Counted from the stretch's first letter, positions 1 to 6,769 are shown. The stretch: 8,185 nt of DNA from Gammaproteobacteria bacterium (GCA_012800475.1 JAAZJF010000348.1:1-8185); one strand, 5' to 3'. The notes: generated from the letters alone by a model not told the origin. Translations and numbers: made by a program.

Positions 1-1702
1 CTTGTGTCATCACACAGGCGGCACTTTGAGTTTTCGGGAAGGCAATCACTTCACGAATCGATTGTGCGCCGGTCATCAACATCACTAAACGGTCTAAACC
101 AAAGGCCAAACCACCGTGTGGTGGTGCACCGTACTTAAGTGCATCCAGCAAGAAGCCAAACTTCTCTTGTTGCTCAGCCTCAGCAATGCCGAGAATCTCA
201 AATACAGTTTGCTGCATAGTGCGATCATGAATACGGATCGAACCACCGCCCAACTCAGTACCGTTGAGTACCATATCGTAAGCGCGTGACAAGGCTGTGC
301 TTGGGTTCGCACGCAACTCTTCAGGTGAGCATTTTGGTGCAGTGAACGGGTGGTGAATCGCGGTCAGCGAGCCATCATCGTTGCTTTCAAACATGGGGAA
401 ATCAACCACCCACATTGGCGCCCACTTGCAGGTCAATAACTCTAAGTCATGACCTAAACGAATACGCAACGCACCTAAAGCATCGCTGACAATCTGTGCT
501 TTATAGGCACCAAAGAAGACGATATCGCCATCGACTGCACCAACACGATCCAGAATGGTGTTGAGGTTCTCTTCTGGAATAAATTTAACAATCGGTGACT
601 GTAAACCTTCCGCACCTTTAGCGCGCTCATTGACTTTGATGTACGCCAAGCCGCGTGCGCCGTAGTTGCTCACATACTTGGTGTACTCATCAATTTTACC
701 GCGTGGCATGCTGCCCTGACCGGGTACACGCAACGCCGCCACACGACCTTTAGGATCATTGGCAGGACCGCTAAACACTTTAAAATCAACTTCGGTGAGC
801 TGATCAGCAATGTCCACAAGCTCCAGCGGAATACGCAAGTCGGGCTTGTCCGAACCAAAGCGACGCATCGCTTCTTCGTAGGTCATGTGTGGGAACTCAC
901 CGAACTCTACATCCAGTACGTCTTTAAACAGCTGACGCACCATGGTTTCGGTGATGGACATAATGTCCGCCTCATCCATAAAGCTGGTTTCAATATCAAT
1001 CTGAGTGAATTCTGGCTGACGATCCGCACGCAAGTCTTCATCACGGAAGCACTTAGCGATTTGATAGTAACGATCCACACCGGCCACCATCAACAGCTGC
1101 TTAAACAACTGCGGTGATTGCGGCAAAGCAAAGAAACTACCGGCATGAGTACGGCTGGGCACTAAATAGTCACGCGCGCCTTCAGGTGTGGCACGGGTCA
1201 GGATTGGTGTTTCCACATCCAAAAAGCCATTGTCATCTAAATAGCGACGAATGCTGGTGGTCACACGTGAGCGTAATTTTAACTTAGCGGCCATTTCTGG
1301 ACGACGCAAGTCAATAAAGCGGTAACGCAAGCGTGTTTCTTCACCGACATCCGAATGCTCATGCAATGGGAAGGGTGTGGTTTCAGCTTGGTTCAGTACT
1401 TCTAAATCAGTGGCAATCACTTCAATCGCGCCGCTGGGCATATTGGGATTGACAGCACCGTCTGGACGCGGATTTACCACGCCTGTCACTTTCACCACAT
1501 ATTCGCTGCGCACACGGTCAGCAGTGGCAAAAATATCGGCTTGTTCTGGATTAAAAACGACTTGAGCAAGGCCTTCGCGATCACGGATATCAAGGAAAAT
1601 AACTCCGCCGTGGTCGCGACGACGGTGGACCCAACCGCACAGAGTGACGGTTTGTCCGCTTAAGGATTCGTTTAAGTGTCCGCAATAGTGGCTGCGCATC
1701 AT
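1..1702 (-). CDS. aspS: Aspartyl-tRNA synthetase, C-terminus cut off by the window edge
   Basis: Class II aminoacyl-tRNA synthetase that charges tRNA with aspartate in the cytoplasm. 567 codons are visible; the usual bacterial length is about 590, so roughly 24 residues are missing at the left edge, not lost by mutation. The N-terminal OB-fold anticodon-binding domain (about 1-105) begins MMRSHYCG, as in Pseudomonas AspRS, and this supports the first of two tandem ATGs as the start. Motif 1 lies near 150-168 (ends FLDVETPIL). Motif 2 lies near 212-236 (YYQIAKCFRDEDLR, then QPEFTQID). The bacterial GAD insertion domain follows in the middle of the protein. Motif 3 is GLDRL at 535-539, with the ATP-binding Arg at 538. 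His-31 in RRRDHGG replaces the Leu of the E. coli enzyme and is typical of non-discriminating AspRS, which also charges tRNA-Asn. The frame is intact throughout. Confidence 0.97.
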   Translation of the reverse strand, partial: MMRSHYCGHLNESLSGQTVTLCGWVHRRRDHGGVIFLDIRDREGLAQVVFNPEQADIFATADRVRSEYVVKVTGVVNPRPDGAVNPNMPSGAIEVIATDLEVLNQAETTPFPLHEHSDVGEETRLRYRFIDLRRPEMAAKLKLRSRVTTSIRRYLDDNGFLDVETPILTRATPEGARDYLVPSRTHAGSFFALPQSPQLFKQLLMVAGVDRYYQIAKCFRDEDLRADRQPEFTQIDIETSFMDEADIMSITETMVRQLFKDVLDVEFGEFPHMTYEEAMRRFGSDKPDLRIPLELVDIADQLTEVDFKVFSGPANDPKGRVAALRVPGQGSMPRGKIDEYTKYVSNYGARGLAYIKVNERAKGAEGLQSPIVKFIPEENLNTILDRVGAVDGDIVFFGAYKAQIVSDALGALRIRLGHDLELLTCKWAPMWVVDFPMFESNDDGSLTAIHHPFTAPKCSPEELRANPSTALSRAYDMVLNGTELGGGSIRIHDRTMQQTVFEILGIAEAEQQEKFGFLLDALKYGAPPHGGLAFGLDRLVMLMTGAQSIREVIAFPKTQSAACVMTQ

Positions 1703-1756
1703 GATGGCGTTCGCTTCCTAGAAAATATGAAATAACCGACAGTCTTTGCATCCACA

Positions 1757-1773
1757 ACGCTGATCTACAGCGT
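1757..1773 (-). other. Small stem-loop in the aspS leader
   Basis: ACGCTG and CAGCGT form a perfect 6-bp stem around a 5-base loop. It falls inside the predicted aspS leader, about 55 bases before the start codon. No T tract follows, so it is not an intrinsic terminator. It could affect leader stability, but a stem this short can occur by chance. Confidence 0.3.
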
Positions 1774-1801
1774 ACGCACAAAGCTATCGCAGAAAACCTT
1801 G

Positions 1802-1830
1802 ATTATATAGCCTAACAGCGCTGACGGCTA
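1802..1830 (-). promoter_or_regulatory. Probable sigma-70 promoter of aspS
   Basis: On the minus strand a perfect TATAAT lies at 1807-1802. Seventeen bases upstream of it is TAGCCG (1830-1825), which matches the -35 consensus at only three positions. Transcription would start near 1795 and give a leader of about 93 bases before aspS. The -10 element is strong and well placed, but the -35 is weak, so the call rests mainly on the -10 and on position. Confidence 0.45.
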
Positions 1831-2019
1831 TGCCATGTCGAACGCCAAGCTATAGCGAGCCTTCATGACTGTGATCTGGTGCGTGCATAACTGATTCGAA
1901 TACGAACCATTATCTTTCTTTACCTGCACCGGCTGCTTTTTTGTATAACAAGCGGGTCATAGCGACTTTAGTTGTTTGAGTCATTGCCAAGTTTGCTGTT
2001 TAATAAGCCTGGAGGGGTG

Positions 2020-2202
2020 ATGGTTTTTATCCACCATCCTTTGGGTACCACCGCAGCGTTGATTTGCTTGAACGCTGCACTTGTAGTCGGTTCTCTTATT
2101 TATTGTGTTTCTTACCAAGGTGAGTCCATTGCGTATGTTAAAAATTGTTCATTTAGTAACCGGTGCGAGCGCACTGCTCCTGTCGCTTATTTTGGCCGGT
2201 AA
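2020..2202 (+). CDS. Doubtful 60-residue ORF with one predicted membrane helix
   Basis: I do not recognise this product. The ATG at 2020 is preceded by GGAGG at 2011-2015, a strong Shine-Dalgarno sequence but only four bases from the ATG, which is tight. A GTG directly before the ATG is in frame. Residues of about 10-32 are hydrophobic enough for one membrane span (TAALICLNAALVVGSLIYC); the tail is polar, with three Cys after the helix. The last 68 bases overlap the start of the cold-shock fusion gene in another frame. It could be a small membrane protein, a leader ORF whose translation is coupled to the downstream gene, or a chance ORF in the leader. Conservation in relatives would decide. 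Confidence 0.25.
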   Translation: MVFIHHPLGTTAALICLNAALVVGSLIYCVSYQGESIAYVKNCSFSNRCERTAPVAYFGR

Positions 2203-2713
2203 CAATCTAGCCTCGGCCCTACTGCTGGCTTCTTTTGCTGCAGCCAACTTACTGATTGCACCGATTTTGCCCACATGGGCGCGTGGCAGTCGTCGTCAAT
2301 TACAAACCTTAGTCTCTGCATTAATTGTTTTAGCGACAGTCATGCAAACAATCCTGATGTTGCGTGGGGTTGAACAACCGGCCAATCATATTTTAAGCCT
2401 GACCACCCTGATCTCAGCAGTTGTCCTGCATTTAGCTTTGAATTTGCGCAAAGTCAGCACCAAAAGTGCGCCGCTATCGCAGGATTTAAGCGACCGTGAA
2501 ACAGGTACAGTGAAGTGGTTTAACACCTCAAAGGGTTTTGGTTTTATCTCACGTGATACTGGCGATGATATCTTTGTGCACTTTCGCGCCATTCGTGGCG
2601 AAGGGCACCGCGTGCTCGTTGAAGGTCAGCGGGTTGAGTTTACCGTGATGGACCGTGAGAAAGGCTTACAAGCTGAAGACGTAATTGCTGCTTTGCCCGA
2701 TGAACGCGCATAA
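2135..2713 (+). CDS. Membrane protein with C-terminal cold-shock domain (192 aa)
   Basis: The N-terminal half has four hydrophobic stretches, near residues 4-22, 25-46, 57-77 and 86-103, consistent with a small four-helix inner-membrane domain that I cannot name. A linker of about 18 residues leads to a full cold-shock domain at 122-187. That domain starts GTVKWFN and holds RNP1 (KGFGFI, 133-138) and RNP2 (DIFVHF, 145-150), the nucleic-acid-binding strands of CspA. Free Csp proteins are about 70 residues, so this is a fusion about 2.7 times longer. The linker and CSD probably face the cytoplasm, so the protein may hold RNA or single-stranded DNA at the membrane; that role is inferred. The start is uncertain: ATG 2135 is chosen, but AAGG at 2117-2120 is better spaced (8 bases) for an in-frame TTG at 2129, which adds two residues. 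GTG at 2105 or 2120 is also in frame. The strong terminator at 2729-2759 follows directly. Confidence 0.88.
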   Translation: MLKIVHLVTGASALLLSLILAGNNLASALLLASFAAANLLIAPILPTWARGSRRQLQTLVSALIVLATVMQTILMLRGVEQPANHILSLTTLISAVVLHLALNLRKVSTKSAPLSQDLSDRETGTVKWFNTSKGFGFISRDTGDDIFVHFRAIRGEGHRVLVEGQRVEFTVMDREKGLQAEDVIAALPDERA

Positions 2714-2728
2714 GCTTTAAGCGGTCAT

Positions 2729-2759
2729 AAAAAAAGCCTGCATTAATGCAGGCTTTTTT
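2729..2759. terminator. Bidirectional intrinsic terminator between convergent genes
   Basis: A perfect 18-base palindrome, GCCTGCATTAATGCAGGC (2736-2753), is flanked by seven A on the left and six T on the right. On either strand this gives a GC-containing stem followed by a U tract. It therefore ends the cold-shock fusion transcript, 15 bases after its stop codon, and also the convergent glutamate dehydrogenase transcript. Confidence 0.93.
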
Positions 2760-2829
2760 GTGGGTGTCATTTACAACTGCAATGAATAAGCACAGCACCC
2801 ACACCGATCTTCAACCGATGCGGGCACAA

Positions 2830-2841
2830 CTGCATATGCAG
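2830..2841. repeat. 12-base palindrome just downstream of the glutamate dehydrogenase stop
   Basis: CTGCATATGCAG is a perfect palindrome five bases beyond the glutamate dehydrogenase stop codon. It shares its CTGCAT and ATGCAG arms with the terminator 90 bases away. No T tract accompanies it. It may be chance or a short dyad binding site. Confidence 0.3.
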
Positions 2842-2845
2842 TGAC

Positions 2846-4135
2846 TTACGGGAACAAGCCACGCAATTGACGCGCTTCAAGAATGCGCGTGCATGCGGTA
2901 ATAAAGGCTGCTGTACGTAAGGACACATCATGCTCCGCTGCCGTGGCAGTGAGGGCGTGGTAAGCATCCAGCATGATTTTTTCTAAACGCTGATTGATCT
3001 CTTCAACCGACCAGTAAAAACTCGATGAGTTTTGCACCCACTCAAAGTAGCTCACGGTTACACCACCGGCATTGGCCAAAACATCCGGCACAATCACTAC
3101 GCCCTTGCTGGTCAGAATGTCATCTGCTTCAGGTGTGGTTGGACCGTTCGCACCCTCAACCACGATTTTTGCGCACACAGCATCCGCATTCTGCTTATTA
3201 ATCTGGCCTTCTAAAGCTGCTGGAATCAAAATATCAGTTTCAATCGCCCAGAACTCATCCGCTGCAATGGCTGTGGTATTGGCTGCGCCACCCACACCAC
3301 CGGTGTTCTTCACATGAGTCAATAAGGCTTCAACATCAAGGCCATTTTCATCATAAATTGTGCCGGTGTGGTCTTGTACAGCGACAATCTTCGCGCCCAC
3401 TTCAGTGAACAAACGCGCAGCTGTACCGCCCACATTACCAAAACCTTGAATGCTAATGCGCGCACCGGTGAGATTAATACCCGCATCTTTCGCCGCAGCG
3501 ACACCGACAATAAACACACCACGACCTGTCGCTTCAACACGACCTAAACTGCCGCCAAGAGCAATGGGCTTACCTGTAACAATACCCGGCTGCGTGGTGC
3601 CCACTTGCATGGAATAGGTGTCCATCATCCAAGCCATAGTCTGGGCATTGGTGTTTACATCAGGGCCTGGAATATCTTTATCAACACCAATAATAGAGCT
3701 GATTTCGCTGGTATAACGACGCGTAATACGCTCAATTTCACCTTGTGAATACTTGCGCGGGTCAACACGAATACCACCCTTAGCACCGCCAAAAGGCAAA
3801 CCGACAACCGCCGTTTTAACCGACATCCAAGCAGACAAAGCCATCACTTCCGATAGCGTCACATCTTGGTGAAAACGCACGCCACCTTTACCTGGGCCGC
3901 GATTGAGACTGTGCTGTACACGGTAGCCTTCAAAGTGTGCAATAGTACCGTCATCTAAACGTACCGGCACATCGACAATCAAGCTGCGCTCAGGGTGTTT
4001 TAAAGTATCAGTCCACTGACTCAATTCACCCATATAAGGTGCAACACGGTCAACTTGTTCGAGGAAAATACCCCATGGACCTGGATTATCAGAGTCTAAA
4101 TACGAAGGCATATTTTGGTTTATTTGTTGTGGCAT
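2846..4135 (-). CDS. Glutamate dehydrogenase (Glu/Leu/Phe/Val dehydrogenase family, 429 aa)
   Basis: Interconverts glutamate and 2-oxoglutarate plus ammonia with NAD(P), linking nitrogen assimilation or glutamate breakdown to the TCA cycle in the cytoplasm. The N-terminal substrate domain contains KGGVRFHQD with Lys-83, then Lys-107, the signature LPFGGAKGGI with catalytic Lys-119, and DIPGPDV with Asp-159. The Rossmann domain starts at about 195 and carries the dinucleotide loop GFGNVGG at 231-237. Ser-362 in GGVTVSYFEW is the usual substrate contact. Length and sequence fit the 420-430 residue hexameric type of Bacillus RocG/GudB, not the roughly 445-residue NADP enzyme or the 1600-residue NAD enzyme of Pseudomonas aeruginosa. 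An acidic residue (Asp-255) near the end of the second Rossmann strand hints at NAD preference, which is inference. AAGG lies eight bases before the ATG. Leucine dehydrogenase is a less likely alternative because the substrate-site lysines match glutamate dehydrogenase. Confidence 0.92.
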   Translation of the reverse strand: MPQQINQNMPSYLDSDNPGPWGIFLEQVDRVAPYMGELSQWTDTLKHPERSLIVDVPVRLDDGTIAHFEGYRVQHSLNRGPGKGGVRFHQDVTLSEVMALSAWMSVKTAVVGLPFGGAKGGIRVDPRKYSQGEIERITRRYTSEISSIIGVDKDIPGPDVNTNAQTMAWMMDTYSMQVGTTQPGIVTGKPIALGGSLGRVEATGRGVFIVGVAAAKDAGINLTGARISIQGFGNVGGTAARLFTEVGAKIVAVQDHTGTIYDENGLDVEALLTHVKNTGGVGGAANTTAIAADEFWAIETDILIPAALEGQINKQNADAVCAKIVVEGANGPTTPEADDILTSKGVVIVPDVLANAGGVTVSYFEWVQNSSSFYWSVEEINQRLEKIMLDAYHALTATAAEHDVSLRTAAFITACTRILEARQLRGLFP

Positions 4136-4268
4136 GATTTAAACCTTGGTCATTAAAAATGTAAGCCACCCGCTACAGCAGCTCGTGCAAAACCATAGAT
4201 TTTAACGGATAAGTCTGTGACTGACTCGTCATAATGGAGGATTCTTTTAAAAAAATTACCGTAAAATG

Positions 4269-4298
4269 AATATAAACAAGCTGCAAGCCCCGTGATAA
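4269..4298 (-). promoter_or_regulatory. Possible sigma-70 promoter of the glutamate dehydrogenase gene
   Basis: On the minus strand TTATCA (4298-4293) and TATATT (4274-4269) are separated by 18 bases, with four and five consensus matches respectively. The transcript would start near 4262 and have a leader of about 125 bases. The AT-rich context makes chance matches likely. Confidence 0.35.
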
Positions 4299-4314
4299 AG
4301 GGCATCTTGACGTA

Positions 4315-4343
4315 TTGTCGCACTCGGTAAAAAACATTAAAAA
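4315..4343 (+). promoter_or_regulatory. Weak candidate promoter for the pilus ATPase gene
   Basis: TTGTCG (4315-4320) and TAAAAA (4338-4343) lie 17 bases apart on the plus strand, each with about four consensus matches. The start would be near 4350, giving a leader of about 125 bases that includes the stem-loop at 4396. The surrounding A runs make this a tentative call. Confidence 0.25.
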
Positions 4344-4395
4344 ATGTAGCATCGCGGATAAAAAAACAGTTTGACGCTATTTTATGGACGTTTGA

Positions 4396-4421
4396 CACGA
4401 TAGCATCGTGAAGAAAGGAGG
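4396..4421 (+). promoter_or_regulatory. Stem-loop followed by a Shine-Dalgarno sequence without a start codon
   Basis: CACGAT and ATCGTG form a perfect 6-bp stem with an AGC loop (4396-4410). Four bases later comes AAAGGAGG (4414-4421), a near-perfect Shine-Dalgarno sequence. No ATG, GTG or TTG lies in the next 14 bases, and the ATPase gene has its own AAAGG at 4463-4467, seven bases before its ATG. The element could be a ribosome standby site or a regulator binding site, or it may be accidental. Confidence 0.3.
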
Positions 4422-4474
4422 CTTTATCTAACGGCTGTACTGCTCTTGGACCCACCCTCAACAAAGGTTTTGTC

Positions 4475-5581
4475 ATGTCCTCTCACGATATATTTAATTA
4501 CCTCAACTTACTGCATGAACAGGGTGGTTCAGATATGTACTTCAGCGTCGGCGCTGCGGTACAAATGAAAGTTGAAGGCGCAGCGCATACTGTTGGTACA
4601 GGCTTTTTAGGTCCGTCATCTATTCAGCAGATGGCTTACCAATTGATGACGCAAAAACAAATTGCCGAATTTGAGCGCAATTTGGAAATGGATTTAGCTG
4701 TTGGCGTCCAAGGCGCAGGGCGATTTCGGGTCAATGTATTTTATCAGCGCGGCGAAGTTTCCATGGTCGTGCGCCATATTAAAAATGTGATTCCCAACTT
4801 TGAGGCCTTGGGTTTGCCGCCCGTATTAAGCCGCTTATCGATGCTCAGTCGCGGTTTGATTTTAGTGGTCGGTGCAGCCGGCTCAGGTAAATCAACCACT
4901 CTGGCGGCGATGCTGGATTACCGCAACACCCATGCACATGGCCATATTTTATGCGTTGAAGACCCTATCGAGTTTTTACATAAACATAAAAAATCCATTA
5001 TTAACCAGCGCGAAGTGGGTTTAGACACCCACAGCTTTGCTACGGCCTTGCACCATGCCTTACGCGAAGCGCCGGATGTGATTATGATTGGTGAAATCCG
5101 CGATAAAGACACCATGCAACACGCCCTGCACTACGCTGAAACAGGTCATCTGTGTGTCGCAACCTTACACGCCACCAGCACCACCCATGCGTTAGAGCGC
5201 ATTGCACGCTTTTTCCCAGAAGAAGTACGCAAGCAAATTCTAGGTGATGTCGCACACAACTTAACCGCCATTATTGGGCAACGCCTGATCCCTGGGGTTC
5301 AACAAAAGCGCGTGGCAGCTGTTGAAGTGATGCTGGCAACGCCTTATGTCAAAGATTTAATTGTGCGTGATCAACTCAGTGATTTAAAACAAGCTATTGC
5401 GCGCTCCCAAGAGCAAGGTTTGCAAACCTTTGATCAAGCCTTATTTACTCTGTTTAGCAATGATGCGATCAGTTTTGGCGATGCGGTAAAATTTGCCGAC
5501 TCACGCACCGACTTGACCTTAAGAATCAAACTCGAGCGTGGCTTTAACGGTGATTTCTCTGATACCTTGGGCATCACATAA
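4475..5581 (+). CDS. PilT/PilU-family type IV pilus retraction ATPase (PilU-like, 368 aa)
   Basis: A secretion-superfamily hexameric ATPase expected at the cytoplasmic base of type IVa pili, where PilT and PilU power pilus retraction, twitching and DNA uptake. The N-terminal PAS-like domain (about 1-100) includes GGSDMYFSVG and GRFRVNVFYQRGEVSMVVR. The RecA-like core has Walker A GAAGSGKST (133-141, Lys-139), the Asp box VEDPIEF with Glu-162, Walker B DVIMIGEIRD (201-210, Glu-207), and the His box TGHLCVATLHA (223-233, His-225 and His-232). All catalytic elements are present. The C-terminal tail FDQALFTLF...LRIKL is closer to PilU than to PilT, which ends in a different conserved motif. Length fits PilU (about 370-380). 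No other pilus gene is in the window, whereas pilT and pilU are normally adjacent, so this may be a third paralogue. It is probably co-transcribed with the oxidoreductase 68 bases downstream. Start: ATG with AAAGG seven bases upstream. Confidence 0.9.
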   Translation: MSSHDIFNYLNLLHEQGGSDMYFSVGAAVQMKVEGAAHTVGTGFLGPSSIQQMAYQLMTQKQIAEFERNLEMDLAVGVQGAGRFRVNVFYQRGEVSMVVRHIKNVIPNFEALGLPPVLSRLSMLSRGLILVVGAAGSGKSTTLAAMLDYRNTHAHGHILCVEDPIEFLHKHKKSIINQREVGLDTHSFATALHHALREAPDVIMIGEIRDKDTMQHALHYAETGHLCVATLHATSTTHALERIARFFPEEVRKQILGDVAHNLTAIIGQRLIPGVQQKRVAAVEVMLATPYVKDLIVRDQLSDLKQAIARSQEQGLQTFDQALFTLFSNDAISFGDAVKFADSRTDLTLRIKLERGFNGDFSDTLGIT

Positions 5582-5649
5582 GTCGATTTATGACCTAAAG
5601 AAACACAAATGCTCGCAATCGATGCAAAACAATATATACGGAGCACGTT

Positions 5650-6759
5650 ATGAACGATCCACAGTTACTATTTAAACCTTTACAGCTGGGCACACTCGCT
5701 TTACCTACACGTGTGGTGATGGCGCCCATGACCCGTTCATTTTCACCGGGCGGTATTCCTAACGAAAAAGTGGTGGAGTATTACCGTAAGCGTGCTGCGG
5801 CAGGTGTGGGTCTGATTATCACCGAAGGGACAACGGTCAATCATTGCGCCGCCAACGGCTACCCGCATGTCCCACGTTTTTATGGGCAGGATGCATTGGC
5901 GGGCTGGAAGGATGTAGTCAGCGCTGTGCATGCTGAAGGCGGTAAGATCATTCCGCAACTTTGGCACGTCGGTAACGTCCGTCGTTTAGGTACCGAACCT
6001 GATGCCAGCGTGCCTGGCTACGGCCCGATGGCGCAGCACAAAGACGGTAAAGAAATCATTCATGCCATGACTCAAGCGGACATTGATGAGGTGGTTGCCG
6101 CCTTTGCGCAAGCCGCCCAAGATGCGCAAGCCATTGGCATGGACGGTATCGAGATTCATGGCGCTCACGGTTATTTAATTGATCAGTTTTTCTGGGATGG
6201 CACCAACCAGCGCACCGACCAATACGGCGGCAGCATGGCCAATCGCGGTCGTTTTGCCGTTGAGATCATTAGCGCCGTGCGTGCTGCAGTGGGGCCTGAC
6301 TTCCCAATTGTGTTCCGTTTCTCACAATGGAAGCAACAAGACTACAGCGCACGTCTGGCACAGACTCCTGCAGAGCTCAAAGCCTTTTTACAACCGCTGG
6401 CAGACGCCGGCGTCGATATTTTCCACTGCTCGACCCGCCGTTTTTGGGAGCCTGAGTTTGCTGACTCAGAGCTGAATCTGGCCGGTTGGACTCGTCAACT
6501 GATCAACAAACCAACCATTACTGTTGGCAGCGTAGGTTTAGATGGCAGCGAGTTCACCAGCTTTTTGGCTGGCACTGAAGAAGTCGCCCAACCCTCCAAT
6601 TTGGAAGGGTTGCTGAGCCGTTTAGCCGCCGAAGAGTTTGACTTGGTGGCTGTGGGCCGTGCGCTATTGCTCGACCCCGAGTGGGCAGCAAAAATACGTG
6701 ATGGTCGCGACAGCGAAGTGCAACCCTTCAGTCGCAGTGCTTTAGGTACCTTGTACTAA
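5650..6759 (+). CDS. NADH:flavin oxidoreductase, Old Yellow Enzyme family (369 aa)
   Basis: A predicted FMN-containing TIM-barrel ene-reductase of the cytoplasm that uses NAD(P)H to reduce activated C=C bonds; the physiological substrate is unknown. Family marks in order are APMTR (25-29) near the flavin, QLWHVG (103-108), HGAHGYLIDQFF (170-181) with the active-site pair His-170 and His-173, NQRTDQYGGS (186-195), NRGRF (198-202), and a C-terminal GR (336-337) at the FMN phosphate site. The HGAH pair, instead of the HGAN of XenB/NemA-type enzymes, and the FFWDGTN and FRFSQWKQQDY stretches place it in a different branch. Thr-28 rather than Cys near the flavin fits classical rather than YqjM-like members. 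Length is normal for a single-domain enzyme; there is no fused iron-sulfur or second flavin domain. GGAG at 5640-5643 lies six bases before the ATG. It follows the pilus ATPase gene without a terminator. Confidence 0.93.
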   Translation: MNDPQLLFKPLQLGTLALPTRVVMAPMTRSFSPGGIPNEKVVEYYRKRAAAGVGLIITEGTTVNHCAANGYPHVPRFYGQDALAGWKDVVSAVHAEGGKIIPQLWHVGNVRRLGTEPDASVPGYGPMAQHKDGKEIIHAMTQADIDEVVAAFAQAAQDAQAIGMDGIEIHGAHGYLIDQFFWDGTNQRTDQYGGSMANRGRFAVEIISAVRAAVGPDFPIVFRFSQWKQQDYSARLAQTPAELKAFLQPLADAGVDIFHCSTRRFWEPEFADSELNLAGWTRQLINKPTITVGSVGLDGSEFTSFLAGTEEVAQPSNLEGLLSRLAAEEFDLVAVGRALLLDPEWAAKIRDGRDSEVQPFSRSALGTLY

Positions 6760-6769
6760 GACGCAGCCC

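Larger units (their letters stand above)
1703..2019. other. Divergent intergenic region between aspS and the cold-shock fusion gene
   Basis: No convincing gene lies here. On the minus strand it holds the aspS leader and promoter. On the plus strand there is a possible promoter for the next gene: TATAAC at 1944-1949 with TTTACC at 1919-1924. The 19-base spacing makes that promoter weak. If it is used, the transcript would carry a leader of about 180 bases before the cold-shock fusion gene. No tRNA or other RNA gene was recognised. Confidence 0.5.
4136..4474. other. Divergent regulatory region between glutamate dehydrogenase and the pilus ATPase gene
   Basis: No gene here is convincing. The region is AT-rich, with several A and T runs, and must hold promoters for both flanking genes. 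It contains three TTGAC cores on the plus strand (4307, 4371 and 4392), none with a good -10 at normal spacing, and an 8-base direct repeat TAGCATCG at about 4347 and 4401. It also contains a small ACATT-AAAA-AATGT hairpin near 4334-4347 and the stem-loop and Shine-Dalgarno motif listed separately. I found no sigma-54 -24/-12 element. Confidence 0.5.

Noticed and set aside
1885..1905. TTCGAAT, resembling the T-loop of a tRNA
   Set aside because: The flanks do not pair as a T stem, and no acceptor or anticodon arms are found at the right distances.
4392..4420. TTGACA as the -35 of a promoter for the pilus ATPase
   Set aside because: At 16-18 bases downstream the sequence is the AAAGGAGG region, with no -10 resemblance.
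4153..4476. A 107-codon minus-strand ORF just upstream of glutamate dehydrogenase
   Set aside because: Its start overlaps the ATPase start codon, its only Shine-Dalgarno-like sequence is two bases from the ATG, it fills the divergent promoter region, and the protein shows no recognisable motif.
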